A DNA stretch of 64,000 nucleotides from Comamonadaceae bacterium (GCA_947476285.1 CANJPU010000012.1:18986-82985), one strand, 5' to 3'; numbered from the stretch's first letter, positions 15,429 to 24,689 are shown. A program made the numbers and translations. Notes: generated by a model not told the origin, from the sequence alone.

Positions 15429-17180
15429 ATGACCACCGCCATGTCCCCATCGCAGCCGCATGCGCCGATGCCCATGGACTTGCCGCTCAAGCTCGGCCTG
15501 GCTCGCCTGGCGCACGGCATCTCGCCCACCTCGGTGGCATTGGCCTACGCCGACTGGTTCACCCATCTCATGGTCTCGCCCTCGCGGCAGGCCGATCTGG
15601 CCGCCAGTGCGCTGCGCAAGACGCTGTTGTGGCAACAATACGCGGCGCATGCTTGGCATGGCGACTGCCGCTCGTGCGTTGAGCCCCTACCGCAAGACAA
15701 ACGCTTTTCTCCGCCCGAGTGGCGCCAGCCCCCCTTCAGTGCGATGTCGCAGGCATTTCTGTTGCAGGAGCAGTGGTGGGCGCAGGCCATGAGCGGGGTG
15801 CGCGGCGTATCGCAGCACAACGAAGACGTGGCCGCCTTCACCATGCGTCAGTGGCTGGACATCTGGTCGCCTTCGAATTTCGTGGCGACCAATCCGCAAG
15901 TGATCAAGCAGACGCTGGCCACCGGGGGCAGCAATCTCGCCAGCGGATTTGCCAACTGGGCTCGCGATGCGATGGCGGTGCAAAGCGATGGCAAGCCACG
16001 CGGCATAGAGCCTTTCGCACCGGGCAAGGGTGTGGCGCTCACACCGGGCAAGGTGGTGCTGCGTAACCGGTTGATCGAGTTGATCCAGTACGAGCCCGCC
16101 ACCGCCAAGGTGCACACGCAACCGGTGCTGATCGTGCCCTCGTGGATCATGAAATATTACGTGCTGGACCTCACGCCAGAGGATTCGCTGGTGCGCTATC
16201 TGGTCGAACAGGGTCACACCGTCTTCATGGTGTCCTGGAAAAATCCTGGCAGCCAGGACCGAGAGCTTGGCATGGACGACTACCTCGATCTGGGCGTCAT
16301 GCAAGCCGTGGATGCAGTGCGCGCCCGCTGCCCCGGTGCAGGCATTCATGCGGCCGGATACTGCCTGGGCGGCACCTTGCTGGCCATGGGTGCGGCGGCG
16401 CTGGCGCAGCAGCCGCGCAATCCCCTCAAGACCGTGACGCTGCTGGCCGGGCAGGTTGATTTTCATGACCCAGGCGAACTGGGGCTGTTCATCGACGAGA
16501 GTCAGATCAGCTTTCTGGAAGACCTGATGGCCGAGCGCGGCTACCTGGACGGCCGGCAGATGGCGGGCGCTTTTCAGTTGATCAACTCCAAGGACTTGGT
16601 GTGGTCCAAGCTCGTGCACGAATACCTGATGGGCGCACAGACACCCATGACGGCCCTGCGCGCCTGGAACGCGGACGCAACGCGTCTGCCCGCCCGCATG
16701 CACAGCGAGTACCTGCGCCGGCTGTATCTGCACAATGATCTGGCCGAAGGGCGCTATCCATTCCGGGGTCGGCACATCTCACTCGATCGCATCAAGCAGC
16801 CGATGTTTGTCGTGGCAACCGAGCGCGACCACGTGTCGCCATGGCAATCGGTCTACAAGATTGCGCGCTATGTGCACAGCGCCGTCACATTCGTGCTGAC
16901 CACTGGCGGCCACAACGTGGGCATTGTCAATCCACCCTCTGGCGCGTCCGCTCATCCGCAGGCGGCGTATCGGCATGCTACCCATGCCGCCAGCAAGGCG
17001 CCGTCCGATCCGCAGCAGTGGTACGACACCGCGCCAAGCACCTCGGGCTCGTGGTGGCCAGCCTGGCACCGCTGGCTGGACGAACATTCAAGCGGCAAGG
17101 TGCCGGCCCGGCCGGTGAAGGGCTTGCTCGACAACGGAAAAGTGGTGCCCGCTCCGGGCACCTATGTGCACCAGCAATGA
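15429..17180 (+). CDS. phaC: class I poly(3-hydroxyalkanoate) synthase
   Basis: A 583-residue PHA polymerase. The lipase-like box GYCLGG carries the nucleophile C312; the other triad residues are D467 in ATERDHVSPW and H495 in GGHNVGIVN. The PhaC N-terminal domain (FVATNPQVIKQTLATGG, NRLIELIQY) and the conserved PSWIMKYYVLDL and SWKNP segments are intact. It polymerises 3-hydroxyacyl-CoA into storage granules, an electron sink under oxygen limitation. It lies apart from any phaAB genes, next to a phasin, and under a near-consensus FNR box, so it is probably a second, low-oxygen-specific synthase. Confidence 0.9.
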   Translation: MTTAMSPSQPHAPMPMDLPLKLGLARLAHGISPTSVALAYADWFTHLMVSPSRQADLAASALRKTLLWQQYAAHAWHGDCRSCVEPLPQDKRFSPPEWRQPPFSAMSQAFLLQEQWWAQAMSGVRGVSQHNEDVAAFTMRQWLDIWSPSNFVATNPQVIKQTLATGGSNLASGFANWARDAMAVQSDGKPRGIEPFAPGKGVALTPGKVVLRNRLIELIQYEPATAKVHTQPVLIVPSWIMKYYVLDLTPEDSLVRYLVEQGHTVFMVSWKNPGSQDRELGMDDYLDLGVMQAVDAVRARCPGAGIHAAGYCLGGTLLAMGAAALAQQPRNPLKTVTLLAGQVDFHDPGELGLFIDESQISFLEDLMAERGYLDGRQMAGAFQLINSKDLVWSKLVHEYLMGAQTPMTALRAWNADATRLPARMHSEYLRRLYLHNDLAEGRYPFRGRHISLDRIKQPMFVVATERDHVSPWQSVYKIARYVHSAVTFVLTTGGHNVGIVNPPSGASAHPQAAYRHATHAASKAPSDPQQWYDTAPSTSGSWWPAWHRWLDEHSSGKVPARPVKGLLDNGKVVPAPGTYVHQQ

Positions 17181-17183
17181 CAG

Positions 17184-17648
17184 CTACGCCGCCTGCGCCT
17201 TGCGCGGAAAGAGCTCTTTCAAGCCCGGCACCATGTCAAGCGTCTCCATCACAGACATATTGTGAAGCGCGGTCTCGCTGTCCACCATGTGCGTGGCGCA
17301 GCCCATCATCTCGGTCTGCATCTCCATCGCGGCTGAGCTCAGTTGTTGCCAGTATTGGGTGGCGCCTTGCAGATCGCCCTGCATCAAGATGGACTGCACC
17401 TCCAGCAAGTCGGTCGGTTTGACTGAGCCCTGCAGCTTGTGCGCAGCCGATTCGTGCCGCACCAACGCCTGGTGAGCCGCCTCCTGCTGGACCTTGCGGA
17501 TCTCTTCGAAGCCGCGAAACATCGCGCACGACGCCTGGGCTGCCACCGCGAGTTGCTGGCGGCTCAGATCGGCCAGATAGTTCAACGGCGCAAGCGCATC
17601 GCCCGGCACAGTGGCCGTCACCGCAGTCTTTTGTGTCTTGGCACTCAT
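17184..17648 (-). CDS. phasin-family PHA granule protein
   Basis: A 154-residue helical protein with alternating polar and apolar stretches (LADLSRQQLAVAAQASCAMF, RKVQQEAAHQALVRHESAAH) and no catalytic motif, in keeping with phasins that coat PHA granules. It is convergent with the adjacent PHA synthase and translationally coupled (ATGA) to the DksA-like gene upstream on its strand. The family call leans on this context. Confidence 0.75.
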   Translation of the reverse strand: MSAKTQKTAVTATVPGDALAPLNYLADLSRQQLAVAAQASCAMFRGFEEIRKVQQEAAHQALVRHESAAHKLQGSVKPTDLLEVQSILMQGDLQGATQYWQQLSSAAMEMQTEMMGCATHMVDSETALHNMSVMETLDMVPGLKELFPRKAQAA

Positions 17649-18064
17649 GAGAACCTTCCTTTCGTACCATGAGCTGTCGAGCGCCTGGCCAGTAGCGGGC
17701 GCTCATGCTCGTGAATGGACTGGCATCCGGTGCAGAACGCTGAAGCAGGCATGGCCATTAGCCGGCGCAGATCGATCGGTTCGCCACAGTCAAGACACAT
17801 GCCGTAGCTCTGGTCATTGATTCGCCGACGCGCGGCGAGCACTTGCTCCAGCTCATGCACCGCGTGGTCGGCCTGCGCCTCATCGACCACCGCCTGGGTC
17901 TCGCACACCGCGATGTCCTTGAAGTCTTGCACTTCATGCTCGCGCGCCTGCGGGGCCTGGCTGATCACCTCACCCGTGTCGTGAAGAATCGCCCGCAGCC
18001 GTGCTTCACGTTCCACGAGCATGTTAGCGAAACGAGGGGCCAGGGAGTGTTTGTATGTGTCCAT
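17645..18064 (-). CDS. DksA/TraR-type zinc-finger protein
   Basis: A 139-residue protein with an N-terminal coiled coil (about 10-85) and a C-terminal four-cysteine zinc finger, CLDCGEPI...FCTGC (C90 and onwards), the DksA/TraR signature. Such proteins reach into the RNA polymerase secondary channel. It lacks the full length of housekeeping DksA (151) and the typical acidic coiled-coil tip cannot be confirmed. It heads the phasin operon and shares the divergent FNR-box region at 18116. Confidence 0.85.
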   Translation of the reverse strand: MDTYKHSLAPRFANMLVEREARLRAILHDTGEVISQAPQAREHEVQDFKDIAVCETQAVVDEAQADHAVHELEQVLAARRRINDQSYGMCLDCGEPIDLRRLMAMPASAFCTGCQSIHEHERPLLARRSTAHGTKGRFS

Positions 18065-18115
18065 GAAATCCTCTTGGTGATTGATTCATTCTCCAGATGG
18101 CGATGGCCGCTGTCC

Positions 18116-18129
18116 TTGATCTGGAACAA
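18116..18129. promoter_or_regulatory. FNR box (one mismatch)
   Basis: TTGAT-CTGG-AACAA sits in the divergent gap, about 58 bp from the DksA-like start and 75 bp from the acyl-CoA synthetase start. Confidence 0.6.
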
Positions 18130-18196
18130 TGATGCGAGGTGGGCTCGCGCTAACCTCCGCGCAGTGGCGGGCTCTGCGCCCGTTGGGAATTTGCAA

Positions 18197-20875
18197 ATGA
18201 GCATACGCAACCTGGAAGCCCTGCTAGCCCCAGCCTCAGTGGCCATCATCGGCGTGCCCGAGCGGTCCGACAGCCTGGGCATGGTGGTCGCGCGCAATCT
18301 TCTCGCAGGCGGCTTCAAGGGGCCGATATGGCTGGTCGACCATCACAAGGGCAGCGTGCTGGGCCAAGCCACCTTCGCCGACGTGGCGTCGCTACCGCAG
18401 GCGCCTGACCTGGCGCTCATCTGCACGCCCGCGCCTTCCGTGCCCGGCCTGATCGAAGCCCTGGGGCGCAAGGGCACGCGCGCAGCCTGCGTGCTCAGTG
18501 CCGGCATGCGCCAGACAAACGGCACTGTCTCGCTGGAGCAGGCCATGCTGGACGCTGCACGCCCTTACCTCTTGCGCATCCTGGGCCCCAACTGCCTGGG
18601 CCTGCTGGTGCCTGGCATTGGGCTGAACGCGAGCTTTGCACCAGGCAATGCGCTGGCGGGCAAGCTGGCCTTCATCACCCAGTCGGGCGCGCTGGCCACC
18701 GCCATGCTCGACTGGGCCAGCAGCCGGGGCATCGGCTTCTCGCATTTTCTCTCGGTGGGCGACACTGCCGACGTCGATTTCGGTGATCTGCTGGATTACC
18801 TGGCCAGCGATCCGAACACACGCGCGATCCTGATGTACATGGAGTCGGTGAAAGCATCTCGCAAGTTCATGTCCGCTGCCCGCGCGGCCGCACGCAACAA
18901 GCCGGTCATCGTGGTCAAGGCCGGTCGCGCGCCATCGGGCGCGAAGGCGGCCGCCTCGCACACCGGCGCGATGGCGGGTTCAGACGCGGTGTTCGATGCT
19001 GCGGTGCGCCGTGCGGGCATGCTGCGGGTGGACACGCTCGAATCGCTGTTCGATGCAGCCGAGACACTGTCTTGCCTCAAGCCCTGGCGCGGCGAGCGCC
19101 TGGCGGTGCTCACCAACGGCGGCGGCGCAGGCGTGCTGGCTGCCGACGCGCTGGCGCAAGGCGGCGGCGTTCAGGCCGAGCTCAGCACCCAAACACTGGC
19201 CGCGCTGGACGGCTGCCTGCCCACAACCTGGCCGCGCAGCAATCCGGTGGACATCATCGGCGATGCGCCCGTGGCCCGCTATCGCGACGCCCTGCAAATT
19301 CTGCTGGCGGCACCAGAAGTGGATGGTGTGCTCTTCATGCACGCACCCACCGCCATCGTGCGCAGCGCTGACATCGCCGATGCCTGCCTGCCCCTGATGG
19401 CCAAGGCCGACAAACCGGTACTGGCCTGCTGGCTGGGCGGCGCCGCAGTGGAACAGGCACGCCAGTCCTGCCGCACCGCTGGCGTGGCCAGCTATGACAC
19501 ACCTGAGCGGGCCATTGCCGGCTGGCTGCAACGCGCCACCTATGCCCACAACCAGGAAGCCTTGCTGCAGTTGCCCTCAGGCAGCATGCCGGACTTCCGG
19601 CCCGACCTGGCGCGAGCCCGGGCCCTGATGGAACACGCCGCCAAAGAAGGCCATGAGTGGCTCGATGAAGAGCAAGCCAAGAATGTGTTGAAAGCCTACG
19701 GCATTCCGGTGGTGGAGACCCGAAGGGTGCGCGATGCGCAAGAGGCAGTGGACGCAGCCGAGTTGATCGGCTACCCGGTGGCACTCAAGATCGTCTCGCC
19801 CCAGATCGTGCACAAGTCCGACGTGGGCGGCGTGGCGCTGGGGCTGACCAGCGCCGAGGAAGTGCGTGGCGCCGCAGTGCGCATGCGCCAGCGGGTGGCA
19901 CACGCTCAGCCCCAGGCCCATGTGGCCGGCTTCACGGTGCAGGCCATGGCGCATCGCGCCGGAGCGCACGAGCTGATCGTGGGCGTGGCCAGCGACCCAA
20001 TGTTCGGCCCGGTGGTGCTGTTCGGCGAAGGCGGCACTGCGGTGGAGCTGCGCAAGGACCGGGCGGTGGCCTTGCCGCCACTGAACGAAACGCTGGCGGC
20101 CGGCCTGATCGCACAGACCCATGTTGCGTCGCTCCTGGCCGGCTACCGAGGCCATCCTGCAGTGGACCAGCAAGCATTAATCGGCACCATCCTGAAGGTC
20201 TCGCAACTGGCCTGCGACTTGCCGGAGCTGGCCGAACTGGACATCAACCCCTTGCTGGCCGATGCGCAGGGCGTGCTGGCGCTCGATGCCCGTATCCGTC
20301 TGCGCCAGCCCAAACCCGGCGAGCCCAGTCGCCTGGCGGTGCGGCCCTACCCCACGCGGCTCGAAGAGATGCTGAACATCTCAGGCCAGGACTTGCAGGT
20401 GCGCCCCATACGCCCCGAAGACGGCACACGGCTGGCCGACTTCTATGCCGATGCATCACCGGCCGACATGCGGCTGCGCTTCTTCATGGTGCGGCGCGAG
20501 GTGTCGCACTCGGAACTGGCGCGCTATTGCCAAATCGACTACGAGCGCGAAATGACCTTCATCGCGATGGCGCCACCTGTGCAGGGCCAGCCGCAGGCCA
20601 TGGTGGGCGAGGTGCGGGCGATTTGCGATCCAGACAACGTCGAAGCGGAGTTCGCGCTGCAAGTGGCAACCGCCTGGCAAGGCCGGGGCCTGGGCCGCGC
20701 CCTTCTGGACAAGATGCTGCGCTACCTGCGCGAGCGCGGCACCAGCGAAGTGACGGGCCAATGCCTCGTGGAGAACAAGGGCATGGCCGCGATCGCCAGA
20801 CACGCTGGCTTCGAGATGAGCCCGGGTCCGGCGTCCGACACGGTGTCGATGCGGCTGCGTCTACTCAAAGCTTAA
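18197..20875 (+). CDS. ADP-forming acyl-CoA synthetase fused to GNAT (Pat/PatZ-like)
   Basis: An 892-residue fusion. The CoA-binding and ligase domains come first (APASVAIIGVPERSD; phospho-histidine H255 in ASHTGAMAGSDA), then an ATP-grasp domain (KIVSPQIVHKSDVGGVALG, about 530-550), and a C-terminal GNAT acetyltransferase (RPIRPEDGTRLADFYADA; ATAWQGRGLGRALL). This is the architecture of protein acetyltransferases Pat/PatZ, which acetylate and inactivate acyl-CoA synthetases; some also make ATP from acetyl-CoA. ATG 18197 fits the family N-terminus; the frame open from 17843 is antisense to the DksA-like gene. It is preceded by an FNR box. Confidence 0.87.
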   Translation: MSIRNLEALLAPASVAIIGVPERSDSLGMVVARNLLAGGFKGPIWLVDHHKGSVLGQATFADVASLPQAPDLALICTPAPSVPGLIEALGRKGTRAACVLSAGMRQTNGTVSLEQAMLDAARPYLLRILGPNCLGLLVPGIGLNASFAPGNALAGKLAFITQSGALATAMLDWASSRGIGFSHFLSVGDTADVDFGDLLDYLASDPNTRAILMYMESVKASRKFMSAARAAARNKPVIVVKAGRAPSGAKAAASHTGAMAGSDAVFDAAVRRAGMLRVDTLESLFDAAETLSCLKPWRGERLAVLTNGGGAGVLAADALAQGGGVQAELSTQTLAALDGCLPTTWPRSNPVDIIGDAPVARYRDALQILLAAPEVDGVLFMHAPTAIVRSADIADACLPLMAKADKPVLACWLGGAAVEQARQSCRTAGVASYDTPERAIAGWLQRATYAHNQEALLQLPSGSMPDFRPDLARARALMEHAAKEGHEWLDEEQAKNVLKAYGIPVVETRRVRDAQEAVDAAELIGYPVALKIVSPQIVHKSDVGGVALGLTSAEEVRGAAVRMRQRVAHAQPQAHVAGFTVQAMAHRAGAHELIVGVASDPMFGPVVLFGEGGTAVELRKDRAVALPPLNETLAAGLIAQTHVASLLAGYRGHPAVDQQALIGTILKVSQLACDLPELAELDINPLLADAQGVLALDARIRLRQPKPGEPSRLAVRPYPTRLEEMLNISGQDLQVRPIRPEDGTRLADFYADASPADMRLRFFMVRREVSHSELARYCQIDYEREMTFIAMAPPVQGQPQAMVGEVRAICDPDNVEAEFALQVATAWQGRGLGRALLDKMLRYLRERGTSEVTGQCLVENKGMAAIARHAGFEMSPGPASDTVSMRLRLLKA

Positions 20876-20925
20876 GCGCCGATCCTGAGGCCCGGCCAGA
20901 CCTCATGCGGGGCAACGGGCGCGCC

Positions 20926-21690
20926 TCACACGCCCGGCTGCTGATTCACCAACCGGCGCAGTGCCGGCGTGTCCAGTATGCGTACATGGCGCTGCTTGAC
21001 CTCGACGATGCCCTCATCGGCAAAGTGCGAGAAGGTGCGGCTCACAGTCTCCAGCTTCAGGCCCAGGTAGCTGCCGATCTCCTCGCGGGTCATGCGCAGC
21101 ACCAGCTCGGAGCTTGAAAAACCCCGCGAATGCAGCCGCTGCACCAAATTCAGCAGGAATGCGGCCAACCGCTCTTCGGCCCGCATGCTGCCCAGCAGCA
21201 GCATCACCCCGTGATCGCGCACGATCTCGCGGCTCATGATGCGGTGCACATGGTGTTGCAAGGCATTGACCTCGCGCGAGAGCTCGCCGATGCGCTCGAA
21301 CGGCATGACGCAAACTTCTGCATCTTCCAGGGCCACCGCATCACAGGTGTGCCGGTCATTGACAATGCCGTCCAGCCCGATGATCTCGCCCGCCATCTGA
21401 AAACCCGTCACCTGGTCGCGGCCGTCTTCAGCGGTGACGCAGGTCTTGAAAAAGCCGGTACGAATGGCATAGAGCGAACCGAAAGGCTCGCCGTTTCGAA
21501 ACAAGGCCGTGCCCCGCTTGATTTTGCGGCGGGTGGCCACCACTTCGTCGATCTTGGCGAGTTCCTCGGGGCTCAGGCCCACCGGCATGCACAACTCGCG
21601 CAGATTGCAGCTGGAGCAAGCCACCTTCATCGAATGGCCGTCAAAAGGGTGCACGCCCGCCGGGATCAGATTCACGGTCTGGTTGATCAC
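20926..21690 (-). CDS. FNR-type oxygen-sensing regulator (copy 1)
   Basis: A 254-residue Crp/Fnr protein with all four Fe-S ligands: C25-x2-C28-x5-C34 and C127 (EDAEVCVMPFE, aligned to E. coli C122). The recognition helix SYLGLKLETVSRTF has the E..SR triad that reads TTGAT half-sites. It should be a true oxygen sensor controlling the boxes around it. GTG 21690 was chosen: AGAGGA lies 5 nt upstream, whereas the frame's first ATG (21771) is inside the FNR box. It is divergent from hemN, with a perfect box between them that may also autoregulate. Confidence 0.87.
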   Translation of the reverse strand: MINQTVNLIPAGVHPFDGHSMKVACSSCNLRELCMPVGLSPEELAKIDEVVATRRKIKRGTALFRNGEPFGSLYAIRTGFFKTCVTAEDGRDQVTGFQMAGEIIGLDGIVNDRHTCDAVALEDAEVCVMPFERIGELSREVNALQHHVHRIMSREIVRDHGVMLLLGSMRAEERLAAFLLNLVQRLHSRGFSSSELVLRMTREEIGSYLGLKLETVSRTFSHFADEGIVEVKQRHVRILDTPALRRLVNQQPGV

Positions 21691-21757
21691 TGGATTCCTC
21701 TGAGTTACTTCGAGCCCCCGTCGCACCCAAATTGTCCGGCCGCGCGGCCCGAGTAGC

Positions 21758-21771
21758 TTGATCCAGATCAA
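21758..21771. promoter_or_regulatory. FNR box (perfect)
   Basis: TTGAT-CCAG-ATCAA, all consensus positions. Centred 61 bp before hemN and 75 bp before the fnr GTG start. Confidence 0.82.
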
Positions 21772-21825
21772 ACCGGAGCCTGTCGGGAAGCGGCAAAGTT
21801 GAGCTTACCCAACAGAGCCTTACAA

Positions 21826-23208
21826 ATGACCCTCGTTACGCCCGAACTCCTGCGACGCTTTGACGTTTCCGGGCCTCGGTACACGTCATATCCGACCGCC
21901 GACCGGTTTGTGGAGGCGTTCACTGCTACCGACTATGCCCAGGCCCTGTCCCAGCGCCGAGCCGGCCCATCGGCCCTGGCGATGCCGCTGTCGTTATATG
22001 TACACATCCCGTTTTGCGAGTCGCTTTGCTATTACTGCGCCTGCAACAAGATCATCACCCGGCACCACAATCGCGCCGCCACTTACCTGCGCTATCTCGG
22101 CCGCGAAATCGATCTGCACACGGCCCAGCTAGGCCTGGGCCAGGCGGTGACGCAGTTGCACCTGGGCGGGGGCACCCCCACCTTCATGTCTGACGACGAA
22201 CTGCGTGAATTGATGGCCATGCTGCGCCGCAGTTTCGCCATGGCGCCAGGGGGCGAGTATTCGGTGGAGGTCGATCCCCGCACGGTGGACGCGCAACGCC
22301 TGCGCACCCTGGCCGATCTGGGCTTCAACCGCATCAGCTTCGGCGTGCAGGATTTCGATGCCGATGTCCAAAAGGCAGTGCATCGCATCCAGCCTTTTGA
22401 ATCGGTGCGCGACTTGATGATCAGTGCCCGCGAGGTCGGTTTCGACTCCATCAACGTCGACTTGATCTATGGCCTGCCGCGCCAGACGCCAGAGTCATTT
22501 GACCGCACGCTGGCGCAGGTCAATGAGCTGCGGCCTGACCGCATCGCGCTCTATGCCTATGCCCACCTGCCCGAGCGCTTCAAGCCGCAGCGGCGCATTC
22601 TCTCGGCCGACCTGCCGGGTGCGGCCTCCAAAGTGGCCATGCTCTCTCGCTCGCTGGCATCCTTCATGGAAGCAGGCTATGTCTATGTGGGCATGGACCA
22701 CTTTGCATTGCCCAACGACGCGCTGGCCGTGGCCAAGCGCCAGGGCCGGCTGCATCGCAACTTCCAGGGCTACAGCACACAGCCCGACTGCGACCTGATC
22801 GGCCTGGGCGTGTCTGCCATCGGTCGTGTTGGCGCCACCTACAGCCAGAACGCCAAAACCATGGACGAGTACTGCGATCTGCTGGACCATGGCCGCCTGC
22901 CGGTGACGCGCGGGCTGGCCCTGAACCGCGACGATCTTGCACGGCGCGCGGTCATCATGGCGCTGATGTGCCAGGGCCAGTTGCTGTACGAATCAATCGA
23001 GCTGGCCTGGCTGATCGACTTCAAGGAATACTTCGCCGCTGAACTCGAAGCGCTGAAAGATCTGCAGGAAAAAGGCCTGGTCACGCTGGACGAAACCGGC
23101 ATTCAGGTCACCACCACCGGCTGGTATTTTGTTCGCGCCGTGGCCATGGTGTTCGACCGCTACTTGCAGGCCGACCGCAACCGGGCCAAGTTCTCCCGCA
23201 TCATCTGA
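21826..23208 (+). CDS. hemN: oxygen-independent coproporphyrinogen III dehydrogenase
   Basis: A 460-residue radical SAM enzyme that oxidises coproporphyrinogen III to protoporphyrinogen IX without oxygen. The SAM cluster motif is C64-ESL-C68-YY-C71, preceded by YVHIPF and followed by the HLGGGTPTF glycine loop; YSVEVDPRT, GFNRISFGVQDFD and the C-terminal HemN domain are present. N-terminal RFDVSGPRYTSYPTADRF is the HemN signature that separates it from HemW. ATG 21826 was preferred over TTG 21799. The perfect FNR box upstream agrees with its anaerobic role. Confidence 0.92.
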   Translation: MTLVTPELLRRFDVSGPRYTSYPTADRFVEAFTATDYAQALSQRRAGPSALAMPLSLYVHIPFCESLCYYCACNKIITRHHNRAATYLRYLGREIDLHTAQLGLGQAVTQLHLGGGTPTFMSDDELRELMAMLRRSFAMAPGGEYSVEVDPRTVDAQRLRTLADLGFNRISFGVQDFDADVQKAVHRIQPFESVRDLMISAREVGFDSINVDLIYGLPRQTPESFDRTLAQVNELRPDRIALYAYAHLPERFKPQRRILSADLPGAASKVAMLSRSLASFMEAGYVYVGMDHFALPNDALAVAKRQGRLHRNFQGYSTQPDCDLIGLGVSAIGRVGATYSQNAKTMDEYCDLLDHGRLPVTRGLALNRDDLARRAVIMALMCQGQLLYESIELAWLIDFKEYFAAELEALKDLQEKGLVTLDETGIQVTTTGWYFVRAVAMVFDRYLQADRNRAKFSRII

Positions 23209-23225
23209 CGCCGTGCCGAAAAAAT

Positions 23226-23250
23226 CCGTTCGCGTTGAGCCTGTCGAAAC
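23226..23250. repeat. short intergenic repeat with CGAA/TTCG ends
   Basis: TTCGCGTTGAGCCTGTCGAA (23229-23248) resembles a short, very common intergenic repeat of beta- and gammaproteobacteria (TTCG...TGAGCCTGTCGAA). Only one copy lies in this window. Confidence 0.4.
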
Positions 23251-23287
23251 GCCCTCTCGCACGCGGAGCGTTTCCTAGGCCCGCGGC

Positions 23288-23965
23288 ATGTCCTTCGCCC
23301 TCGCCTTTTCCGCTCTCCTGATGGGCCTGGTTGGCGGCCCGCATTGTGTCGCCATGTGTGGCGCCGCATGCGGCGGCCTCTCGCGCCTGGGCAGTTCACC
23401 CGCGCGATCCATGTGGCTGTTCCAGGCCGGCCGGCTCGCCGGCTACAGTGCAGCGGGCGCTGCCGCGGCCTGGGCCGTGGAAAGCTTTGCCTGGCTGTCT
23501 TCGGGCAGCGCGGCGCTGCGTCCGATGTGGACGCTGTTTCACCTGGCCGTGCTGGCCTGGGGCCTGATGCTGGTGGCACAAGCGCGCCAGCCCATGTGGG
23601 TCAGTGCCACTGGCCGCGGCATCTGGCAGCGCGTGCGGCCGATGGCATCCGCACGCGGCGGCTTGTTCACCACCGGCGCGCTATGGGCCTTCATGCCCTG
23701 CGGGCTCTTGTACTCCGCGCTGCTGGTCTCCTCTCTCTCGGGCGGCCTCCTCGCCGGCGCTGCTTCGATGGCCTTGTTCGCCCTGGGCAGCGGCCTCTCC
23801 CTGGCACTGGCCCCGCGCTTGCTGGCGCGGCTGCAACAGGCCGGCAACAAGGTCGGACAGGACTGGGGCACACGGGCGGCAGGTGGCCTGTTGGTGCTGG
23901 CCGCGTTGTGGGCTTTGTGGATGGACATGGCGCATCGGATTGCGGTGTGGTGCGGGTTGGTGTAG
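23288..23965 (+). CDS. TauE/SafE-type membrane protein (cbb3-associated kind)
   Basis: A 225-residue protein with about six membrane helices. It opens with LMGLVGGPHCVAMCGAACGG, a motif with two cysteines and a histidine found in the 'sulfite exporter TauE/SafE' proteins encoded near cbb3 oxidase and copper genes, and later has WAFMPCGLLYSALLVSSLSGG. Members of this subgroup have been linked to copper handling or cytochrome oxidase assembly, and the real substrate is unknown. It follows hemN by 79 bp on the same strand and may be co-transcribed from the FNR-dependent promoter. Confidence 0.75.
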   Translation: MSFALAFSALLMGLVGGPHCVAMCGAACGGLSRLGSSPARSMWLFQAGRLAGYSAAGAAAAWAVESFAWLSSGSAALRPMWTLFHLAVLAWGLMLVAQARQPMWVSATGRGIWQRVRPMASARGGLFTTGALWAFMPCGLLYSALLVSSLSGGLLAGAASMALFALGSGLSLALAPRLLARLQQAGNKVGQDWGTRAAGGLLVLAALWALWMDMAHRIAVWCGLV

Positions 23966-23972
23966 CCCCCCA

Positions 23973-23986
23973 TTGAGACAGATCAA
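23973..23986. promoter_or_regulatory. FNR-like box in a convergent gap (one mismatch)
   Basis: TTGAG-ACAG-ATCAA lies between two converging genes with no start codon nearby. It may be fortuitous, a relic, or serve an unannotated RNA. Confidence 0.3.
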
Positions 23987-24063
23987 GCACGAGAAAGATC
24001 TCATCGATACGCATTGGCCTGGATGCCCTGGCAGCCCAGCTCGCAGACCCAGCGCATGCTGCC

Positions 24064-24504
24064 TCACTGCACCAGCTCGTGGGCGATCCTTCGTTCAATT
24101 TCCGCCAGACCCACCGCAGTCAGGTCCACATCGTGGGTGCTGGTCAGCAGCTTTGCAGTGGAGCTGCCCAATGCAGCTTTGAGATCGCCCATGAACTGGC
24201 TGGGTGAAAACATCGCCAGCGAACGGTAGCGGCCCTGCCGGGCCTGCTGCTCCAGGTAGTCTGCGATCTCACGGGCAAAGCGATCGTGCTCTTTTTGCTT
24301 TGCGTCGGTGCGAGGCTCGTAGGCGACGCCACCGAAGCTGCCGTCGGATCTCTCCTGCCCTGCTCGGTCGTCCCCCAGCTCACTGGCCTTCAGGCGGTTC
24401 TGAGGGTGATCGAAACTCGTCAACACCACCATCGGCTCACCGACGTCCTGCTGCAGAAGTCGGGCGCGCGAAGCGCTGGCGATCAGTATCCAGTTGGGTT
24501 TCAT
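24064..24504 (-). CDS. host attachment protein-family (PF10116) protein
   Basis: A 146-residue protein of the 'protein required for attachment to host cells' family: N-terminal WILIASASRARLLQ, central SDHPQNRLKASEL-like block with GQERSDGSFGG, then HDRFAREIADYLEQQARQGRYRSL and KLLTSTHDVDLTAVG. The fold resembles eRF1 domain 2 / baeRF-type proteins, so a link to ribosomes has been proposed for relatives. The name reflects an early Agrobacterium finding. ATG 24504 is preceded by AAGG. An FNR-like box lies 80 bp upstream. Confidence 0.8.
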   Translation of the reverse strand: MKPNWILIASASRARLLQQDVGEPMVVLTSFDHPQNRLKASELGDDRAGQERSDGSFGGVAYEPRTDAKQKEHDRFAREIADYLEQQARQGRYRSLAMFSPSQFMGDLKAALGSSTAKLLTSTHDVDLTAVGLAEIERRIAHELVQ

Positions 24505-24576
24505 GGTCATCCTTTCCAAAAGGCACCACTCGGCGCCGCATTGGCTCCAATATAGATAGCCGGCGCACGCAGCTTG

Positions 24577-24590
24577 TTGACCGGCATCAA
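24577..24590. promoter_or_regulatory. FNR box (one mismatch)
   Basis: TTGAC-CGGC-ATCAA in the divergent gap between the host-attachment gene and alanine dehydrogenase (80 and 106 bp from their starts). Confidence 0.6.
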
Positions 24591-24689
24591 CTGCCGGGTC
24601 GATCACTGTCCAACAATGCTGTGCATGAACAAGCTTTGTCAAAATGCATGCGAAGGCGCACTCAAAAACGACGTGGGAGGATATGCATC

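Noticed and set aside
15687..16775. 362-residue minus-strand frame inside phaC
   Set aside because: Histidine/arginine-rich shadow with no family pattern; phaC with full catalytic triad occupies the other strand.
17843..18196. Extension of the acyl-CoA synthetase/GNAT fusion
   Set aside because: It is antisense to the DksA-like gene and would run through the FNR box.
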